Shown one piece after another: positions 52,069 through 60,736 of a DNA stretch of 64,000 nt (position 1 is its first letter; each line of letters begins with the position of its first letter). Source of the stretch: PCRC01 sp017848435 (GTDB lineage: Bacteria; Pseudomonadota; Gammaproteobacteria; Burkholderiales; Burkholderiaceae_C); contig OZ260072.1 of NCBI GenBank assembly GCA_965284315.1, forward strand, positions 1,054,001-1,118,000, written 5' to 3'. The notes under the pieces were generated by a model. It saw only the letters and a program-made list of their open reading frames with translations, was not told the origin of the DNA and did no database searches. The translations under genes and the position numbers were made by a program.

Positions 52069-52437
52069 TTAAAGATTCACCACGACAGAAGTCGTGGTGG
52101 CCCATTTAGGGCGTTCGATTCTGGAAAGAGAGCCAGATGAGATGTGCGGTGAACTGGTGACATATCCAAGACCCGTATCTCCTGGATTGCGCAAGAGGAT
52201 ATGGTCAGAACCAAGACCTATCACTGTCGTGTGGTGAGAATGATTGTCATGGCAAGCATGACTGTTCCCATCAATTTGGCAATGGTCGCAGTTGGGAGAA
52301 ATTTCCAGGTCGGTGGTGACAACAGACGCATGTCCGTGCACCACCGCATGCGCCATTTCCGCCGTCACATGCGCATTGGCCAGGCCCATTTGCAGGGACT
52401 GGAACACGAACACAACGATGAGCAAATAGCGCAACAT
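52069..52437 (-). CDS. CzcI-like small periplasmic protein
   Basis: The 122-aa protein has a signal peptide (LLIVVFVFQSLQMGLANA), a CDHC pair (NCDHCQIDG) and a His-rich stretch (HACHDNHSHH). CzcI is found at this position, upstream of czcC, and is associated with metal regulation. The start at 52437 (MLRYLLI) is chosen because it yields the signal peptide. The gap to czcC is 83 bp. Confidence 0.6.
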   Translation of the reverse strand: MLRYLLIVVFVFQSLQMGLANAHVTAEMAHAVVHGHASVVTTDLEISPNCDHCQIDGNSHACHDNHSHHTTVIGLGSDHILLRNPGDTGLGYVTSSPHISSGSLSRIERPKWATTTSVVVNL

Positions 52438-52499
52438 GGGTGTGAATGATACGACGGCTTCAGGAAAGTTCAGAGAACGGGCGGTAAACCGATCCCATA

Positions 52500-53030
52500 T
52501 CACTGGCCTTTGGCGTCAAATGTGGCGCTTGTTCTGAAAGTCAGCCACAGCAGCAACGCGACCCCGGTACAAATGGCCATGTCCGCCAGATTGAACGCAG
52601 GCCAATGCCAACCCTGCCAGTACAAATCAAGGTAGTCCACCACGTAGCCTCGATACAGCCTGTCAACCAGATTGCCCAGGGCGCCGCCAAGAAGAACGGC
52701 TAGGGCAAATCGCTCCACCCGGTTGGGCGACTTGGCCAACGACCACGCCAACCAGACGGAAACGGCGGCAGCTACCCCAACGAACAACCACCGTTGCCAA
52801 CCCCCGGCATCAGCAAGAAAACTGAATGCTGCGCCCGTGTTGTGAACATGCACAAGGTTGAAAAATGGCGTGACGGCAATGGCCTGCAGGTAGTCAAGCT
52901 GCTGGTGTATCCACTGCTTCAGCACCACGTCGAGGCCGAGGATCATTCCAACTACCCACCAGGCCGAGCCGATTGGAAGTCGGCCTGTCGCTGCATTGCC
53001 GGCGACGGGTTCTAGGTTTGCGCCGGTCAT
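52500..53030 (-). CDS. lspA: Signal peptidase II (LspA / PbrC type) linked to cadA
   Basis: The 176-aa membrane protease has four helices and the catalytic aspartates in GNLVDRLYRG and FNLADMAI, with NTGAAFSFL. It removes signal peptides from prolipoproteins. The start at 53030 overlaps the cadA stop (ATGA). Linkage to a P-type ATPase gene resembles the pbrA-pbrC arrangement of lead resistance. It may be an extra copy, with a housekeeping lspA elsewhere. Confidence 0.88.
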   Translation of the reverse strand: MTGANLEPVAGNAATGRLPIGSAWWVVGMILGLDVVLKQWIHQQLDYLQAIAVTPFFNLVHVHNTGAAFSFLADAGGWQRWLFVGVAAAVSVWLAWSLAKSPNRVERFALAVLLGGALGNLVDRLYRGYVVDYLDLYWQGWHWPAFNLADMAICTGVALLLWLTFRTSATFDAKGQ

Positions 53031-55249
53031 TTGCGAAGCAATCTCAAACCATTGGCGACCACCAACAGGCTGGCGCCCATGTCCGCAAAGACTGCCATCC
53101 ACATGGTCGCGGTTCCAAACACAGCCATCACCAAGAAGATGCTTTTGATGCCAAGTGCCAGGCTGATGTTTTGCCAGAGCACGGCATGGGTGCGTTTTGA
53201 CAGGCGAACCGTCTCGGCCACGCGCTGCAAGTCGTCGTTCATGATCACCACGTCAGCGGCTTCGATGGCCGTGTCGGTACCGGCACCGCCCATGGCAAAG
53301 CCAATGTCTGCCTGGGCGAGTGCGGGGGCGTCGTTGATGCCGTCACCCGCCATGCCCGTGGGACCGTAGCGTTTTTGCATTTCCTTGATCGCGACAAGCT
53401 TTGCTTCAGGCAGCAGGTCACCCCGCGCATCCGCTATCCCTGCCTGTGCGGCGATGGCTTTCGCTGTGGCAGCGTTGTCGCCGGTCAGCATCACGGGGGT
53501 CACACCCAGCGCCTGAAGTTCAGCCACAGCCTGTTTGGAGGATTCCCGGATGGTGTCGGCTACCGCGAACAGCGCCAGCACGCGGGTGTCATCGGCCAGC
53601 AGCGTGATCGTTCGGCCTTGCTGTTCATGTATGGCTAACGCCGCTTCAAGCTCAGGGGAACACAGGCCCCTCTCATGGATGGAGCGGTGGTTCCCCAAGA
53701 CCAACGGTTGTCCGTTGACCGTGCCTGACACGCCACGACCTGGCAAGGCCACAAAGGTCTCAACAGGCACTGGTGTAGTCGCCAGTCCGTTCGTGATCGC
53801 CATTGATACAGGATGGTCCGAGCGCGACGACAAACTGGCTGCCAGCACTTTGATGGCGGCCTCGTCGGCTTCATCCAACACTTTCCAGTCCACCAACTTG
53901 GGTTTGCCCTCGGTGATCGTTCCAGTTTTATCCAGTGCGACGGCCTTCAGGAGCCGTGCGCCTTCTAGATAAGTACCTCCCTTGATCAAAATCCCACGCC
54001 GTGCAGCAGCAGACAGGCCGCTGACGACAGTGACTGGGGTCGAAATCACCAACGCGCATGGGCAGGCAATGACCAGCAGAACCAATGCTTTGTACAGTGC
54101 CTCCAGCCAGGTCAGGCTGGTCAGAACAGGCATCAGGATGGCGACTGCAACGGCTATCGCAAAGACGGCTGGCGTGTAGATTGCTGCAAACCGGTCCACA
54201 AACCGTTGGGTGGACGCGCGGGTTCCCTGGGCTTGTTCGACGGCGTGGATGATGCGCGCCAGCGTGGTGTTGTTGGCTGCGGCCGTCACCCGGAATTCCA
54301 GCTCACCCGTCTCATTGATCGTTCCCGCGAATACGGCATCCCCAGGTGCCTTGTCCACCGGAATGGACTCGCCAGTGACGGACGCCTGGTTGATGGCGCT
54401 GTTTCCTTTGGTGACGATGCCATCCAAAGCCACTCTTTCACCAGGCTTGATACGAACAATGGCCTCCAGTGGCACCGCGCTCGCGGGCGTCATCACCCAC
54501 TCGCCATTCATCCCCAGGACCAAGGCTTCCTCGGGAGCCAACGCGAGCAGTCCCTTGATAGCATTGCGTGCGCGGTCCACAGCCTTGGCCTCAATCAGCT
54601 CGGCGATGGCGTACAGCGCCATCACCATCGCAGCCTCGGGCCATTGACCAATCAAAAATGCGCCTGTGACAGCAACTGACATCAGCGCATTGATATTGAG
54701 CTTGCCGCGCACCAGCGCTGCCAAGCCTTTCTTGTATGTACTGATTCCTGCTAGCCAGATGGCCAGTGCGGCCACAGCCATGCCGACGCCCTTCCAGATA
54801 ACAAGGTCTGGTGCGAAATAGGCAATGGACTCGGCAATCACTGCGAAGGTCAAAGCCGCCACAAGACGTGCCATGCCGTCCGTCTGACCATGTGCATGTT
54901 CTTCGCTGGCCTCGTTTTCAAGGGCCCCCATGGATTTGGCCATCTGAATTGGCTGTGGGTCAAAACCCACTTTGCGAATGGCGTCAAGAGCCAGTGACAG
55001 CGCTTGGTCGGTGGCATCAATGGTGAGCGTGCGGTCGCCCAGTTGAAATCCAAGCGAATGGATGCCAGGAATCGACTCCAGCACTTGGCGAATTTCTAAT
55101 TCTTCAGCGCTGCAGTCCATGGTGGCGATGCGGAAACGCTGCCCCCTTGAACCTGGCGGCGAGGCCGATTTGGTCGTGGTTGAGGACGAACAGCAAGGGG
55201 TAGAGTTGTTTGCTTCGTGTGCCGAAGGAGGCGTGTTTTGAGAGGTCAT
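53027..55249 (-). CDS. cadA: P1B-type Cd/Zn/Pb-exporting ATPase
   Basis: The 740-aa ATPase starts with a Cys/Ser-rich tail (TPCCSSSTTT). An N-terminal metal-binding domain with MDCSAEE follows. Then come six or more membrane helices with the CPCAL metal path, the phosphorylation motif DKTGTITEGK, the hinge motif GDGINDAPAL and the SDHP motif typical of heavy-metal pumps. It exports Cd(II), Zn(II) or Pb(II) from the cytoplasm. It is divergent from its MerR-type regulator cadR. Confidence 0.93.
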   Translation of the reverse strand: MTSQNTPPSAHEANNSTPCCSSSTTTKSASPPGSRGQRFRIATMDCSAEELEIRQVLESIPGIHSLGFQLGDRTLTIDATDQALSLALDAIRKVGFDPQPIQMAKSMGALENEASEEHAHGQTDGMARLVAALTFAVIAESIAYFAPDLVIWKGVGMAVAALAIWLAGISTYKKGLAALVRGKLNINALMSVAVTGAFLIGQWPEAAMVMALYAIAELIEAKAVDRARNAIKGLLALAPEEALVLGMNGEWVMTPASAVPLEAIVRIKPGERVALDGIVTKGNSAINQASVTGESIPVDKAPGDAVFAGTINETGELEFRVTAAANNTTLARIIHAVEQAQGTRASTQRFVDRFAAIYTPAVFAIAVAVAILMPVLTSLTWLEALYKALVLLVIACPCALVISTPVTVVSGLSAAARRGILIKGGTYLEGARLLKAVALDKTGTITEGKPKLVDWKVLDEADEAAIKVLAASLSSRSDHPVSMAITNGLATTPVPVETFVALPGRGVSGTVNGQPLVLGNHRSIHERGLCSPELEAALAIHEQQGRTITLLADDTRVLALFAVADTIRESSKQAVAELQALGVTPVMLTGDNAATAKAIAAQAGIADARGDLLPEAKLVAIKEMQKRYGPTGMAGDGINDAPALAQADIGFAMGGAGTDTAIEAADVVIMNDDLQRVAETVRLSKRTHAVLWQNISLALGIKSIFLVMAVFGTATMWMAVFADMGASLLVVANGLRLLRK

Positions 55250-55255
55250 GATGCG

Positions 55256-55286
55256 ATTGGAAACCTTGTAGTAACCTTAAAGTCAA
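55256..55286 (-). promoter_or_regulatory. MerR-type promoter of cadA (CadR/PbrR operator)
   Basis: On the minus strand -35 TTGACT (55281-55286) and -10 TCCAAT (55256-55261) are separated by 19 bp, the long spacer of MerR-family targets. The dyad AACCTTGTAGTAACCTT fills it. Confidence 0.75.
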
Positions 55287-55345
55287 GAACCCTGTTCAAT
55301 TGACCGCAATGCCCTGACGGCATTCGAAGCGCCTGGAGAAGCCAC

Positions 55346-55795
55346 ATGAAAATTAGCGAACTGGCTAAAGCTGCTCAGACGCAAGCTGAGACGATCCGGT
55401 TTTACGAGCGCGAAGGCCTCTTGCCCCAGGCGGCTCGGACGGAGTCCAACTACAGGTCCTATGACCAATCCAGCATCGAACGACTGGCGTTCATTCGCCA
55501 CTGCCGCTCTCTTGACATGGCGCTGGATGAGATTCGCACCCTGCTTCGCTTCAAAGATGCTCCCAGTGCCCAGTGTGGCGATGTAAACACTTTGTTGGAC
55601 GAGCACATTGGCCATGTCACCAAACGCATCCGGGAGCTGAAGGCCATGGAAAAGACGTTGAAGGCCATGCGGCTTCAGTGCCGGGATGCCCAACTGGCAA
55701 AAGATTGCGGCATCCTGAACGGGCTGGTAGAGGCAGCACATCAGCCGACAGCGAGCCCACAACCTCGGGGCCACATCCAGGGCACACACCGGTAG
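55346..55795 (+). CDS. cadR: Cd(II)/Pb(II)-responsive MerR-family regulator
   Basis: The 149-aa protein has a winged helix (AQTQAETIRFYEREGLL) and Cys77, Cys112 and Cys121, close to the metal ligands of CadR and PbrR. The C-terminal tail contains His residues (AAHQ, GHIQGTHR), as in CadR. Divergent from cadA and flanking the MerR-type operator. Metal specificity, Cd against Pb, cannot be set from sequence. Confidence 0.85.
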   Translation: MKISELAKAAQTQAETIRFYEREGLLPQAARTESNYRSYDQSSIERLAFIRHCRSLDMALDEIRTLLRFKDAPSAQCGDVNTLLDEHIGHVTKRIRELKAMEKTLKAMRLQCRDAQLAKDCGILNGLVEAAHQPTASPQPRGHIQGTHR

Positions 55796-55896
55796 GACGC
55801 AGGTTTTCAGCCACCTAGTGCAGATTTCGTCGCTCATCGCATTTCCTGCCACCAGGTTCGCCTCCCATCCGGGAGAGACCTGCAACAGGAGTAAGT

Positions 55897-56148
55897 ATGA
55901 AAACAGACGACGATGCTGTCATTTTGATTGTTGTGAGAACTGAAAAAAGGTTTGTCGAGGTCGGCGTGGTTTTCCGCGACCAGGTGTTACTGAGCTTGAA
56001 GGACTCTGACGAGTCTCGAAAACTGGCTAATACGTTGGCGACGCGCTTGGCTGATGCCCTTGACATCGACATGAAAGAGTACACGTACCGAATAATGAAC
56101 AGCCAGGTGTTCTGGAATTGGGAAGACGTTGTTGAGCGTGTGAAATGA
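55897..56148 (+). CDS. Hypothetical 83-aa protein
   Basis: I do not recognise the family. The small protein (MKTDDDAVILIVVRTEKRF... ending VFWNWEDVVERVK) has no signal peptide or membrane helix. AGGAG lies 5 bp before the ATG, supporting real translation. It sits between cadR and a DinJ-YafQ module on the same strand. Confidence 0.55.
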   Translation: MKTDDDAVILIVVRTEKRFVEVGVVFRDQVLLSLKDSDESRKLANTLATRLADALDIDMKEYTYRIMNSQVFWNWEDVVERVK

Positions 56149-56225
56149 TGACGGATGCAAAGTCGGCCAGGCGTTCCACTCAATACCCGCCGATGAGTAT
56201 TCGCCGTCGCGGGATGACCTCTTGT

Positions 56226-56242
56226 GGGCTACAATGTAGCCC
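56226..56242. promoter_or_regulatory. DinJ-type operator palindrome
   Basis: GGGCTACAATGTAGCCC is a perfect 7-bp inverted repeat around AAT. It lies 22 bp before the antitoxin ATG and includes a likely -10 element (TACAAT). This fits autoregulation by the antitoxin-toxin complex. Confidence 0.7.
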
Positions 56243-56264
56243 AGTAGTAAACAAGAAATCAATC

Positions 56265-56528
56265 ATGACTACCAACTCTGTGGTTCGAGCACGCATTGAC
56301 GAGCACATTAAAGAAGAAGCAAGCGCCGTGCTTGCGTCAATGGGGCTGACAGTGTCGGATGCCTTCCGCATCATGCTGACGCGCATAGCCCGCGAGAAGG
56401 CTTTGCCGTTCGAGCCTTTGATCCCGAACGAAACCACCATCGCAGCCATGCGCGAGGCACGCGCCGGTAACCTCAAGCGCTTCGGCAGCGTTGGGGCGTT
56501 GATGGCCAACCTGCATGCGGAAGATTGA
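56265..56528 (+). CDS. dinJ: RelB/DinJ-family antitoxin
   Basis: The 87-aa antitoxin has the ribbon-helix-helix N-terminus NSVVRARIDEHIKEEASAVLASMGLTVSDAFRIMLTRIA, typical of RelB/DinJ, and a variable tail that binds the toxin. The start at 56265 is chosen because it follows the operator palindrome directly and matches family length. It overlaps the toxin gene by 14 bp. Confidence 0.88.
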   Translation: MTTNSVVRARIDEHIKEEASAVLASMGLTVSDAFRIMLTRIAREKALPFEPLIPNETTIAAMREARAGNLKRFGSVGALMANLHAED

Positions 56529-56796
56529 GCCGACCGGCCAATTCAGGCGCGACTACAAACGCGAGGCTAAGAGCCAGCATCGGGCAACACTCGATGCCGA
56601 TTTGGAGCAGATTCTGGAAGCTCTGGCAAGCGATCTGCCGCTAGAGCCTCGGCACCGCGACCATGCGCTAACGGGTGAGTGGAAGGATCATCGAGATTGT
56701 CACATCAAGCCCGACCTGGTGCTGATCTATAGAAAGCCAGATAAGGCGACGTTGCAACTCGTTAGGCTTGGCTCGCACAGCGAGCTAGGTCTGTAG
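56515..56796 (+). CDS. yafQ: YafQ/RelE-family toxin
   Basis: The 93-aa protein has the YafQ pattern FRRDYKREAK, DHALTGEWKDHRDCHIKPDLVLIYRK and LVRLGSHSEL, with the catalytic His residues. Such toxins cut mRNA in the ribosome. The paired antitoxin precedes and overlaps it, and a strong terminator follows. The module may stabilise the element. Confidence 0.9.
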   Translation: MRKIEPTGQFRRDYKREAKSQHRATLDADLEQILEALASDLPLEPRHRDHALTGEWKDHRDCHIKPDLVLIYRKPDKATLQLVRLGSHSELGL

Positions 56797-56816
56797 CATT
56801 TTGGTGATCAAAACAG

Positions 56817-56854
56817 TCCCGGTTCAACCTCAGGTTGAACCGGGATTTCTTTTT
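56817..56854 (+). terminator. Rho-independent terminator after yafQ
   Basis: The 13-bp stem TCCCGGTTCAACC/GGTTGAACCGGGA (56817-56829 with 56833-56845) is followed by TTTCTTTTT. It ends the plus-strand toxin-antitoxin transcript. Confidence 0.92.
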
Positions 56855-56899
56855 GAGAGATGTTGAGGCTTGAACCGATCTGAATGCCTCAGCAGGTGC

Positions 56900-57910
56900 T
56901 TATCGCTCTCTCCAGTTCGCAAATTTATCGACAATGCTGATGTACCAGTCCGGCGCATCGTCGAAATCCTTCTTCATGTGGTTGTATCGAAGTGCTCGCG
57001 CTGACCATGCGCTACGCAGACGTGGCTCCAGATCTGCCATCAGCCAAGCCACCAGCTGAATCAGGTGGTGTCGCTCCAACAAAGAACGCGACTCGAAGGG
57101 GATTTTTTCGCCTTTGGTCAGAAGTGGCTCGTCGATCCCCACTGCTTCACAGACGTGAGAATGAAGAACCACCCTTGCCAAGGTTGAAGTCAGCAGCCTT
57201 GTAAGCTGACGCATCACTGCGAGCTTTTCCAAGACAGTGTCTTGGTCTGCACCGGAAACAAGCTCAGCACGCAGTGACTGAAGCCAGGTCGTAGCCGCTT
57301 CGTTGTAACGTGGCACCACATCTGCTGGCGCGATTCGTAGGTCGAAGCCACAGTAATGACAATCAGACAACAACTCTCCGATCCCATCCGCACCCTTGCC
57401 CATATCGCGCCGATGGAAGGCAACACCACTGCCACATTCCGGGCAACGGTCTAAAAGTAGACGTTTGTGCCGATCACACGTTGTACTCAGTGCGACGCGC
57501 CAGGACCTTCGGAAGTAAGGCTGCATGTCCTCCGACAAGCAATGGGGACAGAACTGAAAGCCAAAACCCTCGAAAGTTCGGTGGTAAAGCTTCAGCACAA
57601 GTATCCAAGGTAAGCTGCCTGACGGTTTGAATCTGGCAAAAAGCCTTCCTTCATACGACCGAACCGTAGTACCTCGGGCAACCGCGATGTCTGTGCCCGT
57701 TTTCTCGCTCAGTTCGTTCAAAAGCCATTCTGGAGCCAGCCTGTCGATGTCCCTGTTCCAAATCTGCAGGCGATTTCCAAAGATCAGATTGCAAAAGGTC
57801 TGCACCTTCAGGCCATGGCCGTGGGCTAGTCGCACCAGCCAAGATGACAGCACCTCATCTGGAAATGGCTTGTAACGAACTGGCCAGAGGGATGTGGTGA
57901 GGCCACGCAC
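56900..57910 (-). CDS. tniQ: TniQ/TnsD-family target-selection protein
   Basis: This 336-aa TniQ protein has the N-terminal PFPDEVLSSWLVRLAHGHGL motif and two zinc-ribbon clusters: FCPHC with TTCDRHK, then RCPECG with CHYCG. TniQ and TnsD proteins bind the attachment site and recruit TnsC. At 336 aa it is shorter than Tn7 TnsD (508) but longer than the minimal CAST TniQ, so it could recognise DNA itself. It lies 14 bp after the tnsC stop, the last gene of the operon. The site it would recognise is probably the ptsI or lipA 3' end. Confidence 0.88.
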   Translation of the reverse strand: MRGLTTSLWPVRYKPFPDEVLSSWLVRLAHGHGLKVQTFCNLIFGNRLQIWNRDIDRLAPEWLLNELSEKTGTDIAVARGTTVRSYEGRLFARFKPSGSLPWILVLKLYHRTFEGFGFQFCPHCLSEDMQPYFRRSWRVALSTTCDRHKRLLLDRCPECGSGVAFHRRDMGKGADGIGELLSDCHYCGFDLRIAPADVVPRYNEAATTWLQSLRAELVSGADQDTVLEKLAVMRQLTRLLTSTLARVVLHSHVCEAVGIDEPLLTKGEKIPFESRSLLERHHLIQLVAWLMADLEPRLRSAWSARALRYNHMKKDFDDAPDWYISIVDKFANWRER

Positions 57911-57924
57911 TGCACGAACCTAGA

Positions 57925-58836
57925 CTAAAGTGACTTGGGTCTCGCTTGGCGCGTGCGTTTTGACAGCGGCATAAATTTGAGGTCCGCTAGGGCCTTTAAT
58001 GTGATTTGCTCTTTTTTCGATTTGATTGCCTCAACCGCCAGAGCTTGAACCAATTCGCAGATGTGCCCTATCGAACCTTCCGCAAGCTGATCAATCTTGC
58101 GTAACATTTCTATGTCTCCTAGATTGGATGGCAATTTCAAGGGCATTCGTAGCTCCATGGTTTTGACCAAGACCACCATTTGTTTATCCTTGTGGTTGAT
58201 TGCCTTCAGCTCTCTTGGTGCAAAACGACTGGCCATTTGATCATCGTGCATGATCGCAGCGTAAGCCTCCATCGTCCCTGATAGAACAATGCAAATCTGC
58301 AGTTCGTTCATCATGCTTTTGAGCGTGTTTCTGAACAGGCGGACTTTGGCGTCACTTCCTGCAATCACATGCTGTATCTCGTCGATGACCAGCACTTTGA
58401 CGCCGAGGGTCCGAATGAGCCTCTCCACTTGTGAGCGCAACGCAGGAGAACTCGCGTTTGGTTTGTAGACGGCTGCGAACTTGTCCAGAATTCGGCAATA
58501 AAAATCGGTCACATCCGGCCGAGGCGGCGCCTCAATCATCAACACCGGGTAGTTTGTTATCTCAGATTCGGGTTGATAGTCCGGCGGATAGAGTGCACAC
58601 AGTTCCTTGAGGATCGTGGTTTTGCCACTGAATGCAGGTCCGACCAAGAGCATGCCTGGCATCCTTGCCACCTTAGGGTGGTCAACGAACTCTTGCATTT
58701 GATTGAGCACATCTATGGAGCGCTCAAGTTTGACAAACGAGCCGGACCTGATGATCCTGATTCGCTCGCTGTCGCTCAGATTGACCTGTCCTTTGGCTTT
58801 GTCGGCCAGATGTGGGTAGGGGTCGTCAGTAGTCAT
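57925..58836 (-). CDS. tnsC: TnsC/TniB-type AAA+ transposition regulator
   Basis: The 303-aa ATPase has Walker A GPAFSGKT (66-73) and Walker B VLVIDE (148-153). It ends with a lysine/arginine-rich tail. It is much shorter than Tn7 TnsC (555 aa) and close to TniB size. It should pass target information to TnsAB. It overlaps tnsB by 11 bp. Confidence 0.92.
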   Translation of the reverse strand: MTTDDPYPHLADKAKGQVNLSDSERIRIIRSGSFVKLERSIDVLNQMQEFVDHPKVARMPGMLLVGPAFSGKTTILKELCALYPPDYQPESEITNYPVLMIEAPPRPDVTDFYCRILDKFAAVYKPNASSPALRSQVERLIRTLGVKVLVIDEIQHVIAGSDAKVRLFRNTLKSMMNELQICIVLSGTMEAYAAIMHDDQMASRFAPRELKAINHKDKQMVVLVKTMELRMPLKLPSNLGDIEMLRKIDQLAEGSIGHICELVQALAVEAIKSKKEQITLKALADLKFMPLSKRTRQARPKSL

Positions 58837-60736
58837 CGTGAAGACCCTCGATAGTGTCGGGGTCGAAATCCATCTCGTCGTTCACGGATATATCGCTGTC
58901 ATCTCCCTTGGCTTTGGCAAGGTTTGTCCTCTTTTTAGCAGCCTTCTTATTTTGCGCATGCCTCTGCTGCTCTTTGCGAGCAGCTTTAGTCTTTTGAGCA
59001 GACTCAGCCAAAATTGCTCGCTGGTATTTGACAATTTCAAAAACTGCATGTTCATCAGAAGTTCTCGCACCTTGCTTTTTTGCGAGTATTCTGGCAGCTT
59101 TCAACTCCCAAATACTGACTGCTGGGTGCCCTGTATTCCTATAGGGAATCTCGAAATAGCGACCAATCAATTCATCATAAAAATAAATGGAGCTGATATC
59201 ACGCGGATCGTATCGAAATCGGTATTTTTCATTTTGCTTCGGATTATCTTTGCTTTTACGGTTTATCCAGGGGCGCAACACATCAGAAAAATACTCTACT
59301 TCATTGAGGATGACACCATTACCCGATATACACCGCTCTTGAAAAGGCATGAAGTCTATCTTTAACTTTCTTTCATTCAGAAACAAAGCAGGCAATCCGC
59401 GACCACGTTGGGTTTTTGTACCAACAATGCCCTCTTCCCATTTTTGAATGGGGGGCATTCCGATACCTGAATGATCTTCAATATGATATTTGCATATTTC
59501 AGCAATGAGCCATTTCTCTAACTCATCAATAGTGAATATGGCGCAGTCTTCTGCTTTATATTCACCTTTTTCATCAGGGCCAGAAAACGTTGCACCGGGG
59601 ACTTTTTTCAGCGTCTCACTGAACGTTCCCATAAGACGCTCAACGTGTGCTCCATATCTTGGATTTTTAACTGGTCTTAGATTTAAGTCGATGTTGTATT
59701 CTTTTGTCGCATACTTCAGCATGTCGCCCCTGAACTCTCTGGCGTTATCCACATGGATAACATCCATTGCACCGTAGGTTGGCCAGAATGCGTTGAATTC
59801 AGGCTTGTCTATTGATTCAAGTAAATTATCCTTGCGTAATAACGCATTGGCCATACAAAGACCTGCTGACATGGCTGACGGTGCATCCAACGAGAGATAC
59901 ATCCCCAAAATCATTCGGCTGAACACGTCTATGATGAAAGTTACGCACGCTCGATTGATTGGCTTTCGGTACATATCATCAACAATGATGACCGGCATCA
60001 CCGTATGATCCATCTGCGCAAGAGCCAGTGGCCAGTCCGCGTCTGGAATCGAGCCCAGCGATGCCTTGTATCGGTCCCCCGCCTTGGCACCTAATCTGCG
60101 TCGAACAGCAATTGCTTCATCAATTTGTGCAATCCGAATTCTCACCGTGTTGAAGCTTGGAGCTTTCAGTTCAGCCTGTTCGCAGTCATACTTTATTTCT
60201 TCAAATATGGCAGTTAAGGTGGGTTTTTGAGTTGTAAGATACTTTTCTTTTAGATTGGTCTGAATGATTTCTTCAACCGCAAGGTCAATGCGTCCTTTAC
60301 CTTTACCTCCCGGTCTCTTTTTGTGCAGAAAAGCTGTTGACTTCCCAGTTTGCCTGAACTCTTTGATCATGCGGTACAGAGTGGGCACCGATATTTGAAG
60401 TTCTTTGGCTATTTTTAAGTGCAGCCCCTTTTCTCTCGACTGCATCAACATCGGAGAAATTATTTTCCGGTAATGCTCTGTGAACAGTCGTTCCTCTTCT
60501 GTTAGGCTGAGTAAATCTCTTTCTATATTCTGACTCTGTTCTGATCGCTGCTCAAAATCACTGATAATTTGACTCGATATATCTGTGATTTTTACTATCT
60601 CAATTCGCCCCGATTGCTGATTTTTTAGTACAAGGGTGTTTGAGTCATAAATGTTGCCAATTACATAGTCACAGTGGTTGTATCGGATGGGGGCACCCAC
60701 CTTGAAGTAGACCATCTGACCATCGTTTTTACTCAT
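58826..60736 (-). CDS. tnsB: TnsB DDE transposase
   Basis: The 636-aa recombinase has an HTH region (LKIAKELQISVPTLYRMI), the catalytic triad D243 (LAQMDHT), D330 (VIHVDNAREF) and E366 (GAHVERLMG), and a basic C-terminus. It binds the terminal repeats and joins the 3' ends to the target. Its DNA looks noticeably more AT-rich than the cargo, suggesting a different history. It overlaps tnsA by 4 bp. Confidence 0.95.
   Translation of the reverse strand: MSKNDGQMVYFKVGAPIRYNHCDYVIGNIYDSNTLVLKNQQSGRIEIVKITDISSQIISDFEQRSEQSQNIERDLLSLTEEERLFTEHYRKIISPMLMQSREKGLHLKIAKELQISVPTLYRMIKEFRQTGKSTAFLHKKRPGGKGKGRIDLAVEEIIQTNLKEKYLTTQKPTLTAIFEEIKYDCEQAELKAPSFNTVRIRIAQIDEAIAVRRRLGAKAGDRYKASLGSIPDADWPLALAQMDHTVMPVIIVDDMYRKPINRACVTFIIDVFSRMILGMYLSLDAPSAMSAGLCMANALLRKDNLLESIDKPEFNAFWPTYGAMDVIHVDNAREFRGDMLKYATKEYNIDLNLRPVKNPRYGAHVERLMGTFSETLKKVPGATFSGPDEKGEYKAEDCAIFTIDELEKWLIAEICKYHIEDHSGIGMPPIQKWEEGIVGTKTQRGRGLPALFLNERKLKIDFMPFQERCISGNGVILNEVEYFSDVLRPWINRKSKDNPKQNEKYRFRYDPRDISSIYFYDELIGRYFEIPYRNTGHPAVSIWELKAARILAKKQGARTSDEHAVFEIVKYQRAILAESAQKTKAARKEQQRHAQNKKAAKKRTNLAKAKGDDSDISVNDEMDFDPDTIEGLHDDY

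Noticed and set aside
14699..56899. A CRISPR array or cas genes in the cargo, as in CRISPR-associated transposons
   Set aside because: No spaced direct repeats and no Cas-like proteins were seen. The tniQ alone is not evidence for an RNA-guided system.
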